Positions 23,240 through 34,539 of a stretch of 64,000 nucleotides of DNA are shown in pieces. The position numbers and the translations under genes are program-made. Position 1 is the first letter of the stretch. Each line of letters starts with the position of its first letter. The stretch comes from Massospora cicadina (Eukaryota > Entomophthoromycota > Entomophthoromycetes > Entomophthorales > Entomophthoraceae), in contig JAKSZP010009601.1 in the NCBI GenBank assembly GCA_022478985.1, positions 20,183-84,182 of the forward strand, read 5' to 3'. Below the pieces are notes generated by a model. That model was not told where the DNA came from. It searched no databases and saw nothing but the letters and a program-made list of their open reading frames with translations.

Positions 23240-25230
23240 TCTTAATACTGGCTAGCCTGGTAGCTAGAAGAGCCCATATTCGATTTTCTGACAGGTATAT
23301 TAGAAATTGAAGGCATTCCTTCTTCTTCACATATGGAAGGGAAAGGAAGAAAAGTTTGGGAACTCAATATTTGATATTCAAGCCAGTTATAGAAGTAGAA
23401 TTTTCTAGCAAGCATACATGACATCTAGACCTCCCAATTATGGTAGGAACATTTTTGTTATTAGAGAGACTTAAAAAGCTTAAAAAGATACTTATACTTA
23501 TGCCTGATGGTAGCATCAAATTCATTCAGAAACTTTGTCCCAAGTAGAAGATCATAACAATTTATCAAATAAAGCATCAGGGGCGGTCACAAATAATTTA
23601 CAAAAATGCTTAGGTGGGGAAGAATAAGCCCCTTTAGATTTGGTATAAGAGGGCCCAGTTGTCCTATTTTCTTGTGTATAGTTATTTTTGGTTGCAATTT
23701 TAAACTTTTTTTATATGTCTGGATGAAATCACATTTATAGGAGACCTATATTAATGATAGATACAATCTATGCTCATTGTACTACTACTTCAACTCAATT
23801 TAAATTATTTTTAAAGTATGGGGAACTGAAAATATAGAGGAACCCAAATTAGAAGGATATTAGGAGATATTTTTATCAAAAATTAATCTGTTTTTTTCCT
23901 GTATCAAAGGAGCAGAAACTACATAGCAACTATTAGATAAATTATCAATTTGAGATTGAGGCAAGAAAGGTTTATCAGCATAAGGGGCCTCATGCCATAC
24001 GCTGACTTCTTTTTTTGACTCTTAAGCTTGTTTTTCTAACATTTTTTTTATGAACTCAGAACTAACATAATTGAATAAACCTATTAACTCTTTAGGCTCA
24101 TTGTAAGGAGATAATGCAGTGGATATAATATAAAGATTTGTTTGTGAAAAATGAACAGCCCCATTAGATTTTCTTTTAGGGTCTCTTAATATCAAGGATC
24201 AAATGGAAATTTACCTTAAATAAACTGCAAATTTAAATAAAGATGTTGCTGATTAGATAAAGCATTTAGCATGATAGAAATAGCATCGTCTAAAGTAAGC
24301 TGATCACAAGTTACTAGGTTTTGAGAATCAAAAATAAATTGTAAAGCAAATTCTTTGTTGGGTTAGCCACGGCTGTTATGGATACTCATAAAGGCTTGTT
24401 TTGGTTAGACAGGATTAATTCACTTCCAAACTACTTAATAAGAACAGTTTTAACTTGAGCCCAAAAGGTAAAACTATTAAATGAGGAATAATAATATCCA
24501 GGGCAGTTCCTTTTAGGAAGGATGAGAAGATGTTGAGATTATTGATGGTTTGTAGCACTGTCAATAGCACTTTCATATTAAAATAAAAATGACCAAGTAT
24601 TTCCTCTTTAAGTTGGATCATATTTGTCCTTAAAAGTGGTGTCAAATTCCGAGGATTGCTTACCTAATAATTTAAATTCTGTATGTAATTAAGAAGTTGG
24701 GTAAAAAGATTTTCAATTTTAACCGGTGTCTTGTGGTATTTATAACTGTTTAGAAGCTCACTAGGATTATTAAAATTAATCTGACTCTTCTGGTAAATTT
24801 TGGGTGAATTTTTTCTCCTATTTGGAGACTTCTAACAAGGCAGGTAAAGGTACAAGCTGAAGATTTTTGATTTAATACCTTGTCGACACTCTTTGTTAAA
24901 AACTCTGATAAAAAATTAGAATAAGAGAATTAGGAAGAGATATCTTTATTTAAGAGATATTATTGGATGCAAAATCATTAGGCCAGGCGCAATTATCTAT
25001 ATTTCAAGGGCATCTCTTGCCCACACCTTGAGCACACAATTTTGTAGATAATTATTTTACACCTCAATTCAGCCCTTCAACTGATACAACCATAACCTAT
25101 CGGTAGGACTATTATTGGCAATTTAGCTCAAATTTGGGAAGATTTCAGGGACTTAAATTACAACACAAACGTGCAAATTGTCCTGAAATCAACCTGATTT
25201 GAGTTTTTTCATACAGTTGACTAAATACAA
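23240..25230 (-). pseudogene. Gag-like region of gypsy 2 (tentative)
   Basis: Several minus-strand blocks lack database-quality motifs but read as structural protein: a helix-rich piece at 24415-24645, a block with LSPYNEPKELIGLFNYVSSE (about 24060-24120), and VWHEAPYADKPFLPQSQ (about 23950-24000). Position and strand fit a gag upstream of the RT at 21352-21930. No zinc knuckle was seen. An unrelated element is possible. Confidence 0.35.
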
Positions 25231-25400
25231 CTTCTGGGAAAGTTTAGCATTGATTCAAGATAAATGATGTACCACTAATTGGGACGTTTCCAGGCCTCTT
25301 AATAGCACTAGATAATCCATATGGGTGGTCCATGTCATGGAATCTGCTGATTAAAGTAAGACTGGGCTTCCAATTTGGTGTGTAACAACCCAGTGGAAAG
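25150..25400 (-). repeat. diverged unit of the 145-bp repeat found at 27188-27470
   Basis: CATACAGTTGACTAAATAC (about 25211) and CTAATTGGGACGTTTCCAGG followed by CCTCTTAATAGCACTAG (about 25274-25311) match the tandem units 2 kb to the right. The link suggests both belong to one repeated structure of a minus-strand retroelement. Confidence 0.5.
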
Positions 25401-26370
25401 CCCAGAATGCCAAGAGCATAGCAGCTCTGAGCGGTTGTAAAAGGATCTACTATTATTCTGATGAGGGAAATAGAAGTTAATAAACATAACAAAGGCCCCC
25501 ATAACAAACCAAATGGCTGCAATGGGGGAAACTACGGGTCTTTCTGGGGCATTCCCCAAGGGTGGGAGAGACAAGGAGGAAGACCAATCCTCCTGGGTTT
25601 GCAGTTGTTGACCTTTGGCTTCATTTTCTCAACCATTTTGGACTGGTTCATCATAGTAAAATTCTGAAAAGTATAGAAATTTTTTAAAATTTTTAAAATA
25701 ATGATTGGCCTCACAAATCAAATCAAATCAAATTGCTCCAATCATCGGGATACTTTAGCCTTGTCCTATATGCATTATGATGTTTTGGGTTGGATAGAGA
25801 GGTCAGGTACATCGCCAGTATGGCAAATCGATTTTTTAACATGATTTGGGCTGGATTGGCCCTCAGTGGAATGGCCCTGATGGTTTGGTGCCTGGCTTCC
25901 ACCTCACAGTTGTGTGGATGGCAAATTCTCGCCTCTGAATGGAGAATTACAATTAGCAGAGATGGGCTCACTCTGCCCAAATTGCGCCAAACCACTAGCA
26001 GATTAGCGAGACAGATCAATCTGAATTCTCCTTATATTTAATAAAGTAGGAGGTGGACCCAAAGCTGGTCCTCTGGGTGCTGAATGGTAAAAAAGTCATT
26101 GTGAAGAGTTCAGCAGATCAGAGAACTCTTCTAAAGCGGCGGATTAATGTCATAGGCTTGCGGCAAATTCCTGGATGATGACCACCATTTGGTGAGCCAC
26201 TGGATTGATGGTTTGGAAGGCCCACTCTATGACCATCGGCCCTAGTATGCAGATCACTGCATACTTTGCTGGGTTAAGTAAAAGAATTGTATAGAAAGTG
26301 GCGGAGCTTATGGAGTAGGTTTTGGATGGAGTAGTTTTTTAATAAAACTTAAAGGTAAAAATGGACTTAC
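25401..26370. other. unresolved sequence, possible LTR/leader of gypsy 2
   Basis: Short frames on both strands, none recognised. On the minus strand TGGTTTGGCGCAATTTGGG at about 25974-25992 could be a primer-binding site next to an LTR whose TATA box lies near 26400. No second LTR was found to test this. Confidence 0.25.
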
Positions 26371-26404
26371 AACTGCTCTTTAAAGAGGCAGTTGCCTTAT
26401 ATAT
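26371..26404 (-). promoter_or_regulatory. minus-strand TATA box followed by a palindrome
   Basis: ATATATAAGG on the minus strand (26404-26395) is followed directly by a near-perfect palindrome at 26371-26393 (AACTGC...GCAGTT arms, one unpaired base), close to where a transcript would start. It is a candidate LTR promoter with a stem-loop at the RNA 5' end. No TSS evidence. Confidence 0.3.
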
Positions 26405-27187
26405 TTGAAGTGGGGAAAAGGGGGTCATGAATAAGTTTTCCTGGGAAGCAATAGCTGACGTACTCATGAGTACTCAGCCTGGGCTCAGGGCTTCGTCATC
26501 CAGCTTATGCAAAGGTTGCAAAATCTTAGGCAACGTAATCGTTGGATCTGCCAGGGAGGGACCTTCATCAATCCAAACATAAGTGGATTAACTCAGATTG
26601 AAGGGGCGGCCAAATTGAGTTCTGCCAGGGTTGATTCTGATGAATTTTTAAAAGATTTTACAAAATTTATCAAAAGTGAATTTCTGACTCAGATTGGCTT
26701 TCCTGGATCCAGAATTTCGGATTCCGTGCCCCAGACCAGGTTTTCTGACTTGGGAGTCCTTCCCTGAGTTTTGAGGCACATTTTCTTCTTTCCCAAGGAT
26801 ATAAAGGATATCGGAGTGGGGCTCAGTGGGAGGGGAAGCTGCCGCTGAAGGCTTCTGGCCTGTATTACCTCATTGCAGACCTCTTTTATCCTTTCAATTA
26901 GAGCAGAAGCAGCCAATTGGGGTACTGTGGTAGGGTTTTGGTGCTAATGCAGTGACCCAACGTTCATCCACTACATTACCCAAGTCCCCCAGTTGATCCA
27001 AGGGCTCCACAGGGGAATTAGGTCCCTTCTTCTTCCTGAAAGGGACCTTTTCCCAATATAGCCCAAGAGGTTGGGTTTCTAGACTTACAGTCCATATGCA
27101 AGTCCATATGCAAGTCCATAATTTTGACATACAGCTAATGAAACAAAATTATTGGGAAAAATAAATTGATAAAGCTTATAGATGAGC

Positions 27188-27470
27188 CCCTAATTGGGAA
27201 GTCAGTAGCCTCTTAATAGCACTAGGTACTCCCATTTGGGCTGTCCATGTGCAAGTGCTATTGAGCTATATCATAAAGCTGATGAATTACGCTTACTGGA
27301 AGAAATTGCATCAATTTGGTATAATGATGTTTCCCTAATCAGGACTTCAGTAGCCTCTCAGTTGCACTAGTTGCTAATATTCAGGCTGTTCATTTGCAAG
27401 TGCTATCAAGTTTCGTCATACAGTTGATAAAATACGATGAATAGGAATATTCCTCATAGGGCGTGAAACG
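27188..27470. repeat. tandem repeat, two units of about 145 bp
   Basis: CCTAATTGGGAAGTCAGTAG at 27188 and CCTAATCAGGACTTCAGTAG at 27333 begin two units. Both continue with GCCTCT..A..GCACTAG, then a CAAGTGCTAT block, and end with CATA(A/C)AG(C/T)TGAT. Further partial units occur at about 27128 and at 25150-25400. Confidence 0.6.
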
Positions 27471-27633
27471 GACCCAAAGATATGATGGTATTATAGTTGC
27501 TATGTCCATGGGATTTTTAGAGATATTTTTAGGGACTAATCCTCGGACGATTTAGTAAAGATATATGGTAAATTTTATGCCCAATCAATTGGGACCAACT
27601 ACCAAGTTGTAGGTATAATTGGAGTGATTTAAA

Positions 27634-28010
27634 TTAAGGGTAGCTGACCCCAAGCTTGTGAAAGGATAATTAGCCTAAATTGATGTTGGATATCTGGCCC
27701 AAAACACTATTGAAAATCAGACATAGTTGATTGTTAGGGTAATCAACCTAAGTTGATGTAAGGATATTTGGCTCAAAAAGTCATTGGCCTAAGTTAATTA
27801 TAAGAGTAATTTGACTAAGTTATTGAGAGGGTAACTGGACTAGGTTGAGAAATAGTAATTTGTCCAAAATAATAAAAGAGTGTTTGACCTAAGTTCATTG
27901 TAAGGAAAACGGCCCTAATCTCCAGATTAATGTTGAAATATTTGGCCAATTTTGATAGAGCTTAAGGGTATATAGTCAAGGTAATCAACCCAAATTTGCT
28001 AGTTTTCAAA
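27634..28010. repeat. degenerate minisatellite, unit about 26 bp
   Basis: A motif close to GGGTAATTGGCCTAAGTTGA recurs some 10-12 times with heavy divergence and variable spacing, for example GGGTAATCAACCTAAGTTGA at about 27738, GGGTAACTGGACTAGGTTGA at about 27828 and TGTTTGACCTAAGTTCA at about 27880. Confidence 0.55.
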
Positions 28011-29621
28011 GGAGTTATTTTCAAGTCAGTCACCAGAATCTAACAGGTGGGTTCAAATCCAGAGGGTTCATTAGTCACAACATGAAAAGCCAGATTAACT
28101 ACTGGTACAGGTTTGGAGAGTTCATATTTGAGCAGATAGACTTGATTAGACAAGCAGTCAATTTGCTGGTGTAAATTTTCAAGATACTCTTGTAAGTGGA
28201 AAACATTGATTTAAGTTTTACATTGAAGGATGAGGTTCTGCATTTACATTAATAGAAAAGATCTCATTCTTCATATTCTCAATTAACCTCCACTTAGCAT
28301 CTAAACAATTGATAGAGGCATTTACAGATTTAACTTGAGTTTCTAAAGCTGTTTCATTCTAAAACACTGCAACAATGAGCATTTCTGATTCCAGCTAGCA
28401 ATTTAGGGAAGGACTGTTCACTATCAAGAGAATGACACTCCAAGGTTTACAAAAAACATGAGTTGTTGCTCTTATTTAGTTTTAAAGTTCAAGTTCTTTG
28501 AGTTGGGGCATTAATTGAGCTAAAAATTTTAAGCATAATTAAATGAACCTGGTGGTCCTGGAGGGCAACAGTAACTATCCGCACTGGCAGAACCAATAGG
28601 TCCCCCTAGGACCAGAAGGGCCAAGAACTGTGGATGGGAAACTAGGAGGTCTTTTTGTACCTCCAGGACCATTTGGACATAAAACCTTCTCGACCTTAAA
28701 GCCCAGAAGGGCCATCCCTATCAGTAATGATAATAGTGAATTGGCTAAATTGTCCATCTAAAAATACAAATCTTTAACTATATTCACATACCATTTATTA
28801 TAAGTGAGTTCGGAGTGCACTTCTAATCATATTTAATTTGCTGATTACAAGGGTTAACTGCTGCTTCAACTTGTTAAATTAATTCTTACCACAAATTTTG
28901 AGCAGAACCTATTATCAGACCAGGTAACTTGACCTTTTAAATTAGTTATCACCTGTCAATTGTCTATAATAGCTTCTCAATTGTCATAGCCAAAGTTGGA
29001 GGCAGTTAAATATAAACTAACTAGTTGAGAATAGTGCTTTTGGGACAGCGATAATTGACGTTTTATCTCTTGGCGGTGCAATCCCAATATATGGAGCAAA
29101 ATGATGAACAGTGAAATTTAAAATAATGTTGAAAATACTGCTTAGTTCAAGCTAGTCCCACTTTAGTGTTAACCAATATAGCATTATCATATAAATGCAT
29201 CATAGTAGAAGGGGCTTTAGAGATCTATGATTGGTTAGAGTGACCTCCTTGAAGAAGGGTCCCTTCTAGTGTTCTACTAATAGTAGCAGAGACATCATAT
29301 GATTAAATTTGATATGTGTAATTATTAAGTCTTTCAATATACAAACTCATTAATTTAAATTGAAATAATTAATACTAAAAGCAGTTAATTTCTTGTTGAT
29401 TAATTATCGCTTACTGTGAGATACTCAGTGAATCCTCATAGGAATATAAGATTTTTCTAAATTGTTCATGGTTATTAAATTATGTTTTTACTGAGGAAAT
29501 TGGAAGAAAACCTGACAGAAAGCACCAATTGTTGGTTTTTGCACTGAAATACAAGGTCAGATACTTCAAAGCTGTCAATTTTACTTAAGTTACATTTCTA
29601 GCAACTTCTTAGATATTTCTA

Positions 29622-31547
29622 TAGATATTTGAGGTAGGCTGACCAAGGGACGGACATTACCAAAACTAAAACTAAAACTAAAGTAGCTAATTGGTTCAGA
29701 AGAACCGCCCAAATGAGAAGATTGAGTGAAACATTTTGAGAAAAACAACCAACCAGGTGGGCAGCGGAAACCGCTTATCCCTCCATGGTGGAAGGGAGGG
29801 GGGATCAGGGGTCTCATCTTCAGCAGCAGCTTTCTCCTCCCAGAGTAGGGTACATGTCAAGGCAGACAGTAAGGGCGTCAGGGCATCATCAGCATGTAGT
29901 TCAATATGGCTAATGATTGGTATTTCATGGAAAATTGCCAGCTAAGAAAATGGCACAGATATATTCAGCTAAAGTTTTTTCAGCTTTAATGCGGGAATCA
30001 GGGAGTTTAATGAACGTGGTGATATTGGTTCAGGTAATCTTAGCTTTCAGATTCCGTGCTACAGTTACCAAATTCTGGATAACGTCATTGACATTTTTGT
30101 AAACATTGATTTATATTAATCTTACTTTTTGGTGTAAGACTTTCAGGGATTACAAGAGTTTAAATCCTCCTGTGAGCATCATCACTGATTTGGCGACAGC
30201 TTTACAAAGGGGATGACAATATGGTGTTGCAGCTGCTTCAACTGCAAGCTGGTGATCACAGCAAAATTATTTGGCATTTGGCTGTGAGGTATATAGACAA
30301 GGGGGTATTTGGCGTCCCATTCTGCATTAACAAACTGCTTGATTTGCAGAGATGGTTCTTCAATGAGCTTACCTGATTTTTCAATTTCAGCCAATAACTC
30401 CCATGGGTTCTGGTTGAATTTAATTGGGAAATTGGCGTACGGTTGAGGTTTGGTTGATTTGTTGGAGGAAGCATGGGATCAAACTTGGGTCCAATCTGAT
30501 GCTTGATTGGAGGAATCATGTGTGGAAATGGGGCGAGGAGGAGGCTGATTGGTGGCTGCAGGTGCGGCTGCAGCTTCAGATTTTGGGGGAGGGGGAGGTA
30601 GGATTGTACCCCATGCCAGAACTTGTATGGGATAGGCAGCGGATTGGAGGTTGGTGGACAATTAGTCCGATCTGTCTGAAGTGGCTAAGAAGGGGCATTT
30701 GCATTTTGAGTGGTCCAACTCAAAACACGATGGACAGATCATCTGCCCACCCTTGACGTGGGCCCAAAATGGATGGTCATGTGCTGAAGGAATAACAATG
30801 CAAGGGGGAATTGACAGAAATTTTACAAAATTCAGGGCTGATAGTGGCATATGCTTGAGGCCCAGCGAGTCGTGTGGCCCCATTTGGGACCACAAATTGT
30901 AAGATGGGGTTGGAGCCATAGGATGCCAAACCATCCATCAGCTCCTGGTGGAGCACTGCAGGGGAGGTGGGTGGGCAAACCAGCAAACTGGACCACTAAA
31001 GTGGTGTCCACTGGGAGCTGGGTCCAAGTTGTGGGAAGAGGGGTGCCCTGGAATACTAGGGGCACATTTGCTGCAGTGGCGGCATCAGCTTCACAGGTTA
31101 AGCTGAGGTCAAAATACCCCCTTATAGGGGCGGAAATCTAAAAATCCAGCAGGTGTCATTACCACCTATGCCATTTCAATAATGGCTTGGTCATGGTATG
31201 GGAAGAGTTTCCCATAGTCGATTCTTAGGCCATAGCGCATGTTGCTCCAGGGGAGCACCAGGGGGCATTGAGGTAACACTTAGGTACGAGCAAAGTGGGC
31301 ATCGAGATCCTTGGAAGGAACAAATCTTCCCATGGGTTTGGAATGACTGGGTGAGCCAGTCTGAGCGCGTTTTCCTGCCAGACAGAAAATGGCGGGGGAG
31401 TTTCGCTATTGCCCCACACTGGAGCAGCTGGCGGAAAATCCAAGGACGTTGAAGAGAAACTACAATGGGCAATTAAAATTTAAATTCTTATTAATTCATG
31501 TAATTTTGCTTGGAAAGTTAAGCTGAGTGGAAAGAGATTTTTTAAGT
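29622..31547 (-). mobile_element. half-LINE copy 2, full length
   Basis: 1926 bp, minus strand, with an 18-bp TSD carrying two mismatches (ACTTCTTAGATATTTCTA at 29604-29621, ACTTCTTAGTGATTTCTA at 31548-31565). Its 5' leader (ATCTCTTTCCACT) and its 3' terminus match those of copy 1 at 4222-6145. The 3' UTR carries a short (AAAACT)3-type run at about 29662-29682. The insertion is within REP-B, and 6704-6730 is the unoccupied equivalent. Confidence 0.85.
29778..31449 (-). pseudogene. half-LINE copy 2 ORF1 protein, decayed
   Basis: Same plan as copy 1: a serine/proline-rich N-terminus, the LTCEADAATAANVPLVFQG block (about 31040-31100), the LHQELMDGLASYGSN block (about 30905-30950), then a knuckle of the form CX2CFELDHX2CXC (about 30680-30730) and a proline-rich linker. 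The expected ATG reads ACG (31447-31449), and stops and frameshifts are present. The block order parallels the LINE ORF1 protein (domain, then knuckle), so the two are homologous but separate lineages. Confidence 0.7.
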
Positions 31548-31609
31548 ACTTCTTAGTGATTTCTAAGTAATTAAACTTCAACTTATTAGTTAAATAAAAA
31601 TTGATCTGT

Positions 31610-31833
31610 GATGCCCCTACCCCAATGTTGTCTGACATGGTCTGCCAGCTAAAGCGGGCGCCAGACAAAAGTTTCCCAAAGCTTCCTCACCATCTAATAT
31701 GGCTTGCTAGGCTGATAACCTAGGGGCTATATTAGGATTTTTTTCAATTTATGATAATCCCTTTGTTTGGTCCATTTGCAAATAAAGATGCGTGGCGGCT
31801 TCCCCTTTTGGGTTGGGCACCACTAGTGCTAAA
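31610..31833. mobile_element. SINE-like insert, copy 2 (inside REP-B)
   Basis: 224 bp, matching 13421-13640 along its length, including GCGGGCGCCAGACAAAAGTTT and AAATAAAGATGCGTGGC. It is flanked by AAATAAAAATTGATCTGT (31592-31609) and AAATAAAAGCTGAACTGT (31834-31851), 15 of 18 matching. REP-B copy 1 has only one such sequence (about 6760-6776), so the duplication is insertional. Confidence 0.7.
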
Positions 31834-32098
31834 AAATAAAAGCTGAACTGTATTATAAATAGCTTTATTATTTAGAATCAGATATAACTAAGGAGTGTGC
31901 TTTGGTATGGCTTTACTGTTTAATGTGTCACTGATGAGGGAAGATCTTTATCATTGGTTGAAGGTTGAAAATGTCCTTTCTGGTAAGAATAGCTCTTATC
32001 AATTTTTCTCATCTAAAGTAACTTTTGAGTGAATTTTGTAAAAGTTGATTTAATTAAAAAACTAAAACCTTAGACCTCCCACCGCCATTCACTCCCTG

Positions 32099-33576
32099 AT
32101 GTCCTCAGATTCTCCACTAGCTTCACCATTGTAATGCAACGGAAAAATTCCCCTCAAAAATTTCCATCTAGAAAAAAATACACTAAAATTGGTTCATCCA
32201 GTCCTAAAAAATCCTTGGGTCAGTTTTTTCTGCCCAAGGATCTCAACTTCCACCCTTGCATGATCCCAGACAGTGCTTCACAGTCTACTTATGCTCCCCT
32301 GGTCAAACATGCATTTTGGCTTTTGGGTCAAGTAAATGAAATTGTTTCAATATGTGGAGAAGGCCATCATAAAAATGGCACAGGCAGTGATGCAGCCCAC
32401 CAGATTTATCTTTTCTGCCCCTATAAGGGGCATTTCAACCTTGGATTCATATGAAAAGCTGACGCTGTTAATGCAGCAACTGTGCCCCATGGTCTTTGAG
32501 GGCATCCCTATCCCCATGATGTGCACCCAGCTCCAAGTGGACACCACTATGGTGTTTCTGCTTGCTGGGCTTCACACCCACCTTCCCCCGAGGTGCTTCA
32601 TCAGGAGCTGATGAAGGATTTTTGCCTATGGCTCTCACCCCATCCTACAATTTGTGGCCCCAATGGGGCCATACGCCTTGATGGGCCTCGGGCATTTGCT
32701 ACAATCAGCCCTGAATATAAAAAATTTTCTTTATTAAATCTTCCCACGCTGTCATCCCTTCTGCCCCTGATCAACCATTATGGGCCCGTGTAAAGGGTGG
32801 GAAGACTCTATGTCCACCCTGTTTTGAGTTGGACCAATTGAGATGCAAATGCTCATCCCTGGCAGCTTCCACTGGCTTCATGTTCCATCCACTGGCTTCC
32901 AATCCTGACCTCCAACCCTTCACTGTTTCTTAGTTGGGGTACTATCCTACCCCCTCCCCCAAAGACTGCTTCTGCATCAAAACCCACAGTAACTAATCAG
33001 GCTCCTCCCACAACCAATGCCATGGATGCTCCAACCAATTAAGAACTGGCTTAGACAGTGGGTTTCCCGCAAGTTGCCACCAAACTGACCAATTAACAAT
33101 CATATTCTGATTTCTTAATTTAGTTCAACCTGAACCCTTGGGAATTGTTAGCTAAAATTGACGAATTAATTAATTTCCTTGACAAGATCATCTCCAACTT
33201 GAGCAGTCTATTCATGCCTCATGGGTTGCTAAGTTCCCCCTCATTTATAACCCCTCAGACAAACGATGAACCATTCCATTGCAACCACCAGCTTGCTGTT
33301 GAAGCAGTTGCTACGCCAGATTTTCATCCCTTTTGAAAAGCTATCATAAAATCCGTGGCACTGCTCACAGTAGATATCCTTCCTCCTATTTTCCCCCAAC
33401 CTCAATTTGCAGCATGAGTATATCCTGATCCAGTCTCCTAAAGCTGCCAATGATGCTATCCAGAACGTGGCAGTGATAGCGCGGAATCTAAAGTCCAAGA
33501 TTACCCACACCAATATCACTATATTTATAAAGCTCCCCAACGCCTACATTAAGGCTGAAAAAGCTTTGGCCAATCA
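32099..33576 (+). pseudogene. half-LINE copy 3 ORF1, 5' part
   Basis: ATG at 32099 (GATGTCCTCAGATTCTCC, as in copy 1). Blocks follow the order of copies 1 and 2: PYKGHFNLGF (about 32420), FEGIPIPMMCTQLQVDTT (about 32490-32545), a degraded knuckle near 32815-32850, and KAEKALA at about 33554-33574, where the MITE interrupts. Frameshifts and stops throughout. The remaining C-terminal codons lie at 40325-40440. Confidence 0.65.
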
Positions 33577-33732
33577 TGTTTAGAATATTATATATAATAA
33601 TAGAGATAATCCTATAATAGCAATATAAGTCAGACTTTAGTATAATTTATGGCTATCATATTTATTTATATAATTCTCCTTTTTGGCCAATTATATTAGC
33701 TCCCTTAGTATTTTCCACTGTTTGTCTGAACA
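33577..33732. mobile_element. MITE, 156 bp, hAT-like 8-bp TSD
   Basis: Ends TGTTTAGA and TCTGAACA are inverted repeats with one mismatch. It is flanked by GCCAATCA (33569-33576) and GCCAATTA (33733-33740), an 8-bp TSD with one change. The interior is AT-rich and non-coding. The 8-bp duplication points to the hAT superfamily, and the TIR alone is too short to be certain. Confidence 0.55.
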
Positions 33733-33765
33733 GCCAATTATCTAAGATGGTGAACTGTATACCAC

Positions 33766-34452
33766 TTTCAGACAATTACAAGTCTGATTATTTAGTAAGA
33801 GTGTATCAGATAAAAGTAAAGACAAAAATATGGAGGAATTCGGCCAAAAGACCCTGGCCAATTCTTGGTGGAACCCTTTGATTTAGGGCAATAAATTTAC
33901 TATTACTCAGCCAAATACCACAAGTCCAGGTTGTCAGATTGCCCTGCATAATCAACTGAATCTGGGGAGCCCATGGGAGGCTCCTCCCTAGGCCACTTTT
34001 AATTTAATACAACTACACCACAGAGACTGGCCCCTTTTATAAGGTTGGAAGGGGTCCCATGAGGTGAAAATATTTTTGTGCCCAATGATTGGGTAAAATT
34101 TATTAAATCTTTGCCTCATGGACATATCCTACTTAAAATCGACTTTCCATTGGCAATTACATCTAAATGAGGCGATATAAGAGATCTGATAGATTTACAG
34201 CTCATATTACCTAAATTGCACCTTACTAAGCAATCTGAACTTTGAGCCTTGACATATTAAATACTACTATCAACTTATTAAAAGAGGCCTTTTTCCCCTC
34301 GCTGCATCTAATAGAAATATAAAACCTAACTTTTAAGTTTTAATAATAATTTATTACTTTTATTATAAATGGTACATATTAATCCCCTGAATCAAATTGT
34401 TGGAGCTTAGGTGTAAAACATAAGAGATCAGATTTAAAACCTAAAACCAACA
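33766..34452 (+). repeat. gypsy 1 5' LTR
   Basis: Aligns along its length with 39631-40324. Shared landmarks are CAAGTCTGATTAT / TAAGTCTGATTAT near the start, GGGAGCCCATGGGAGGCTCC in the middle and AAAACC(T)AA(C)A at the end. The 5' terminal TGT reads TTT here. The many differences between the LTRs indicate an old insertion. Confidence 0.9.
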
Positions 34453-34454
34453 AG

Positions 34455-34470
34455 TGGTGCTCACTACAGG
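34455..34470 (+). other. gypsy 1 primer-binding site
   Basis: TGGTGCTCACTACAGG starts two bases after the 5' LTR, the normal place for a tRNA 3'-end complement (TGG pairs with CCA). I could not name the tRNA. Confidence 0.55.
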
Positions 34471-34539
34471 GGTACCTGTACACCACAATGTATCACCCTA
34501 AATGGGGGTCAAGTGAGTAGCCCCCTTTCCTTCCTTTGG

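Larger units (their letters stand above)
9000..25720 (-). mobile_element. Ty3/gypsy retrotransposon remnant (gypsy 2), split by LINEs E1 and E2
   Basis: Minus-strand pol pieces fall in the order of a Ty3/gypsy element: reverse transcriptase (21352-21930), then RT end and RNase H (15213-16044), then integrase (9000-9689). Removing E2 (with its TSD) and E1 (with its TSD) brings these pieces together at about the normal domain spacing. Gag-like frames on the same strand lie at 23240-25230. Both LTRs are unplaced: the 3' one would be near 7.2-8.9 kb, the 5' one perhaps near 26 kb. Every domain is riddled with stops. Confidence 0.65.
26405..29480. other. unresolved retroelement debris
   Basis: Minus-strand frames at 26460-27130 and 28200-28760 read as low-complexity or structural protein fragments, but I recognise none of them. 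The two tandem-repeat blocks below are the only firm features. A gag-rich, decayed retroelement is the likeliest content. Confidence 0.3.

Noticed and set aside
25461..26041. Short plus-strand frames at 25461-25667 and 25790-26041 as genes
   Set aside because: Overlapping frames on the other strand are equally long, and nothing matches a known family.
27107..27119. GTCCATATGCAA direct repeats as a CRISPR-like array
   Set aside because: Only three 12-bp head-to-tail copies without spacers. The setting is eukaryotic repeat debris.
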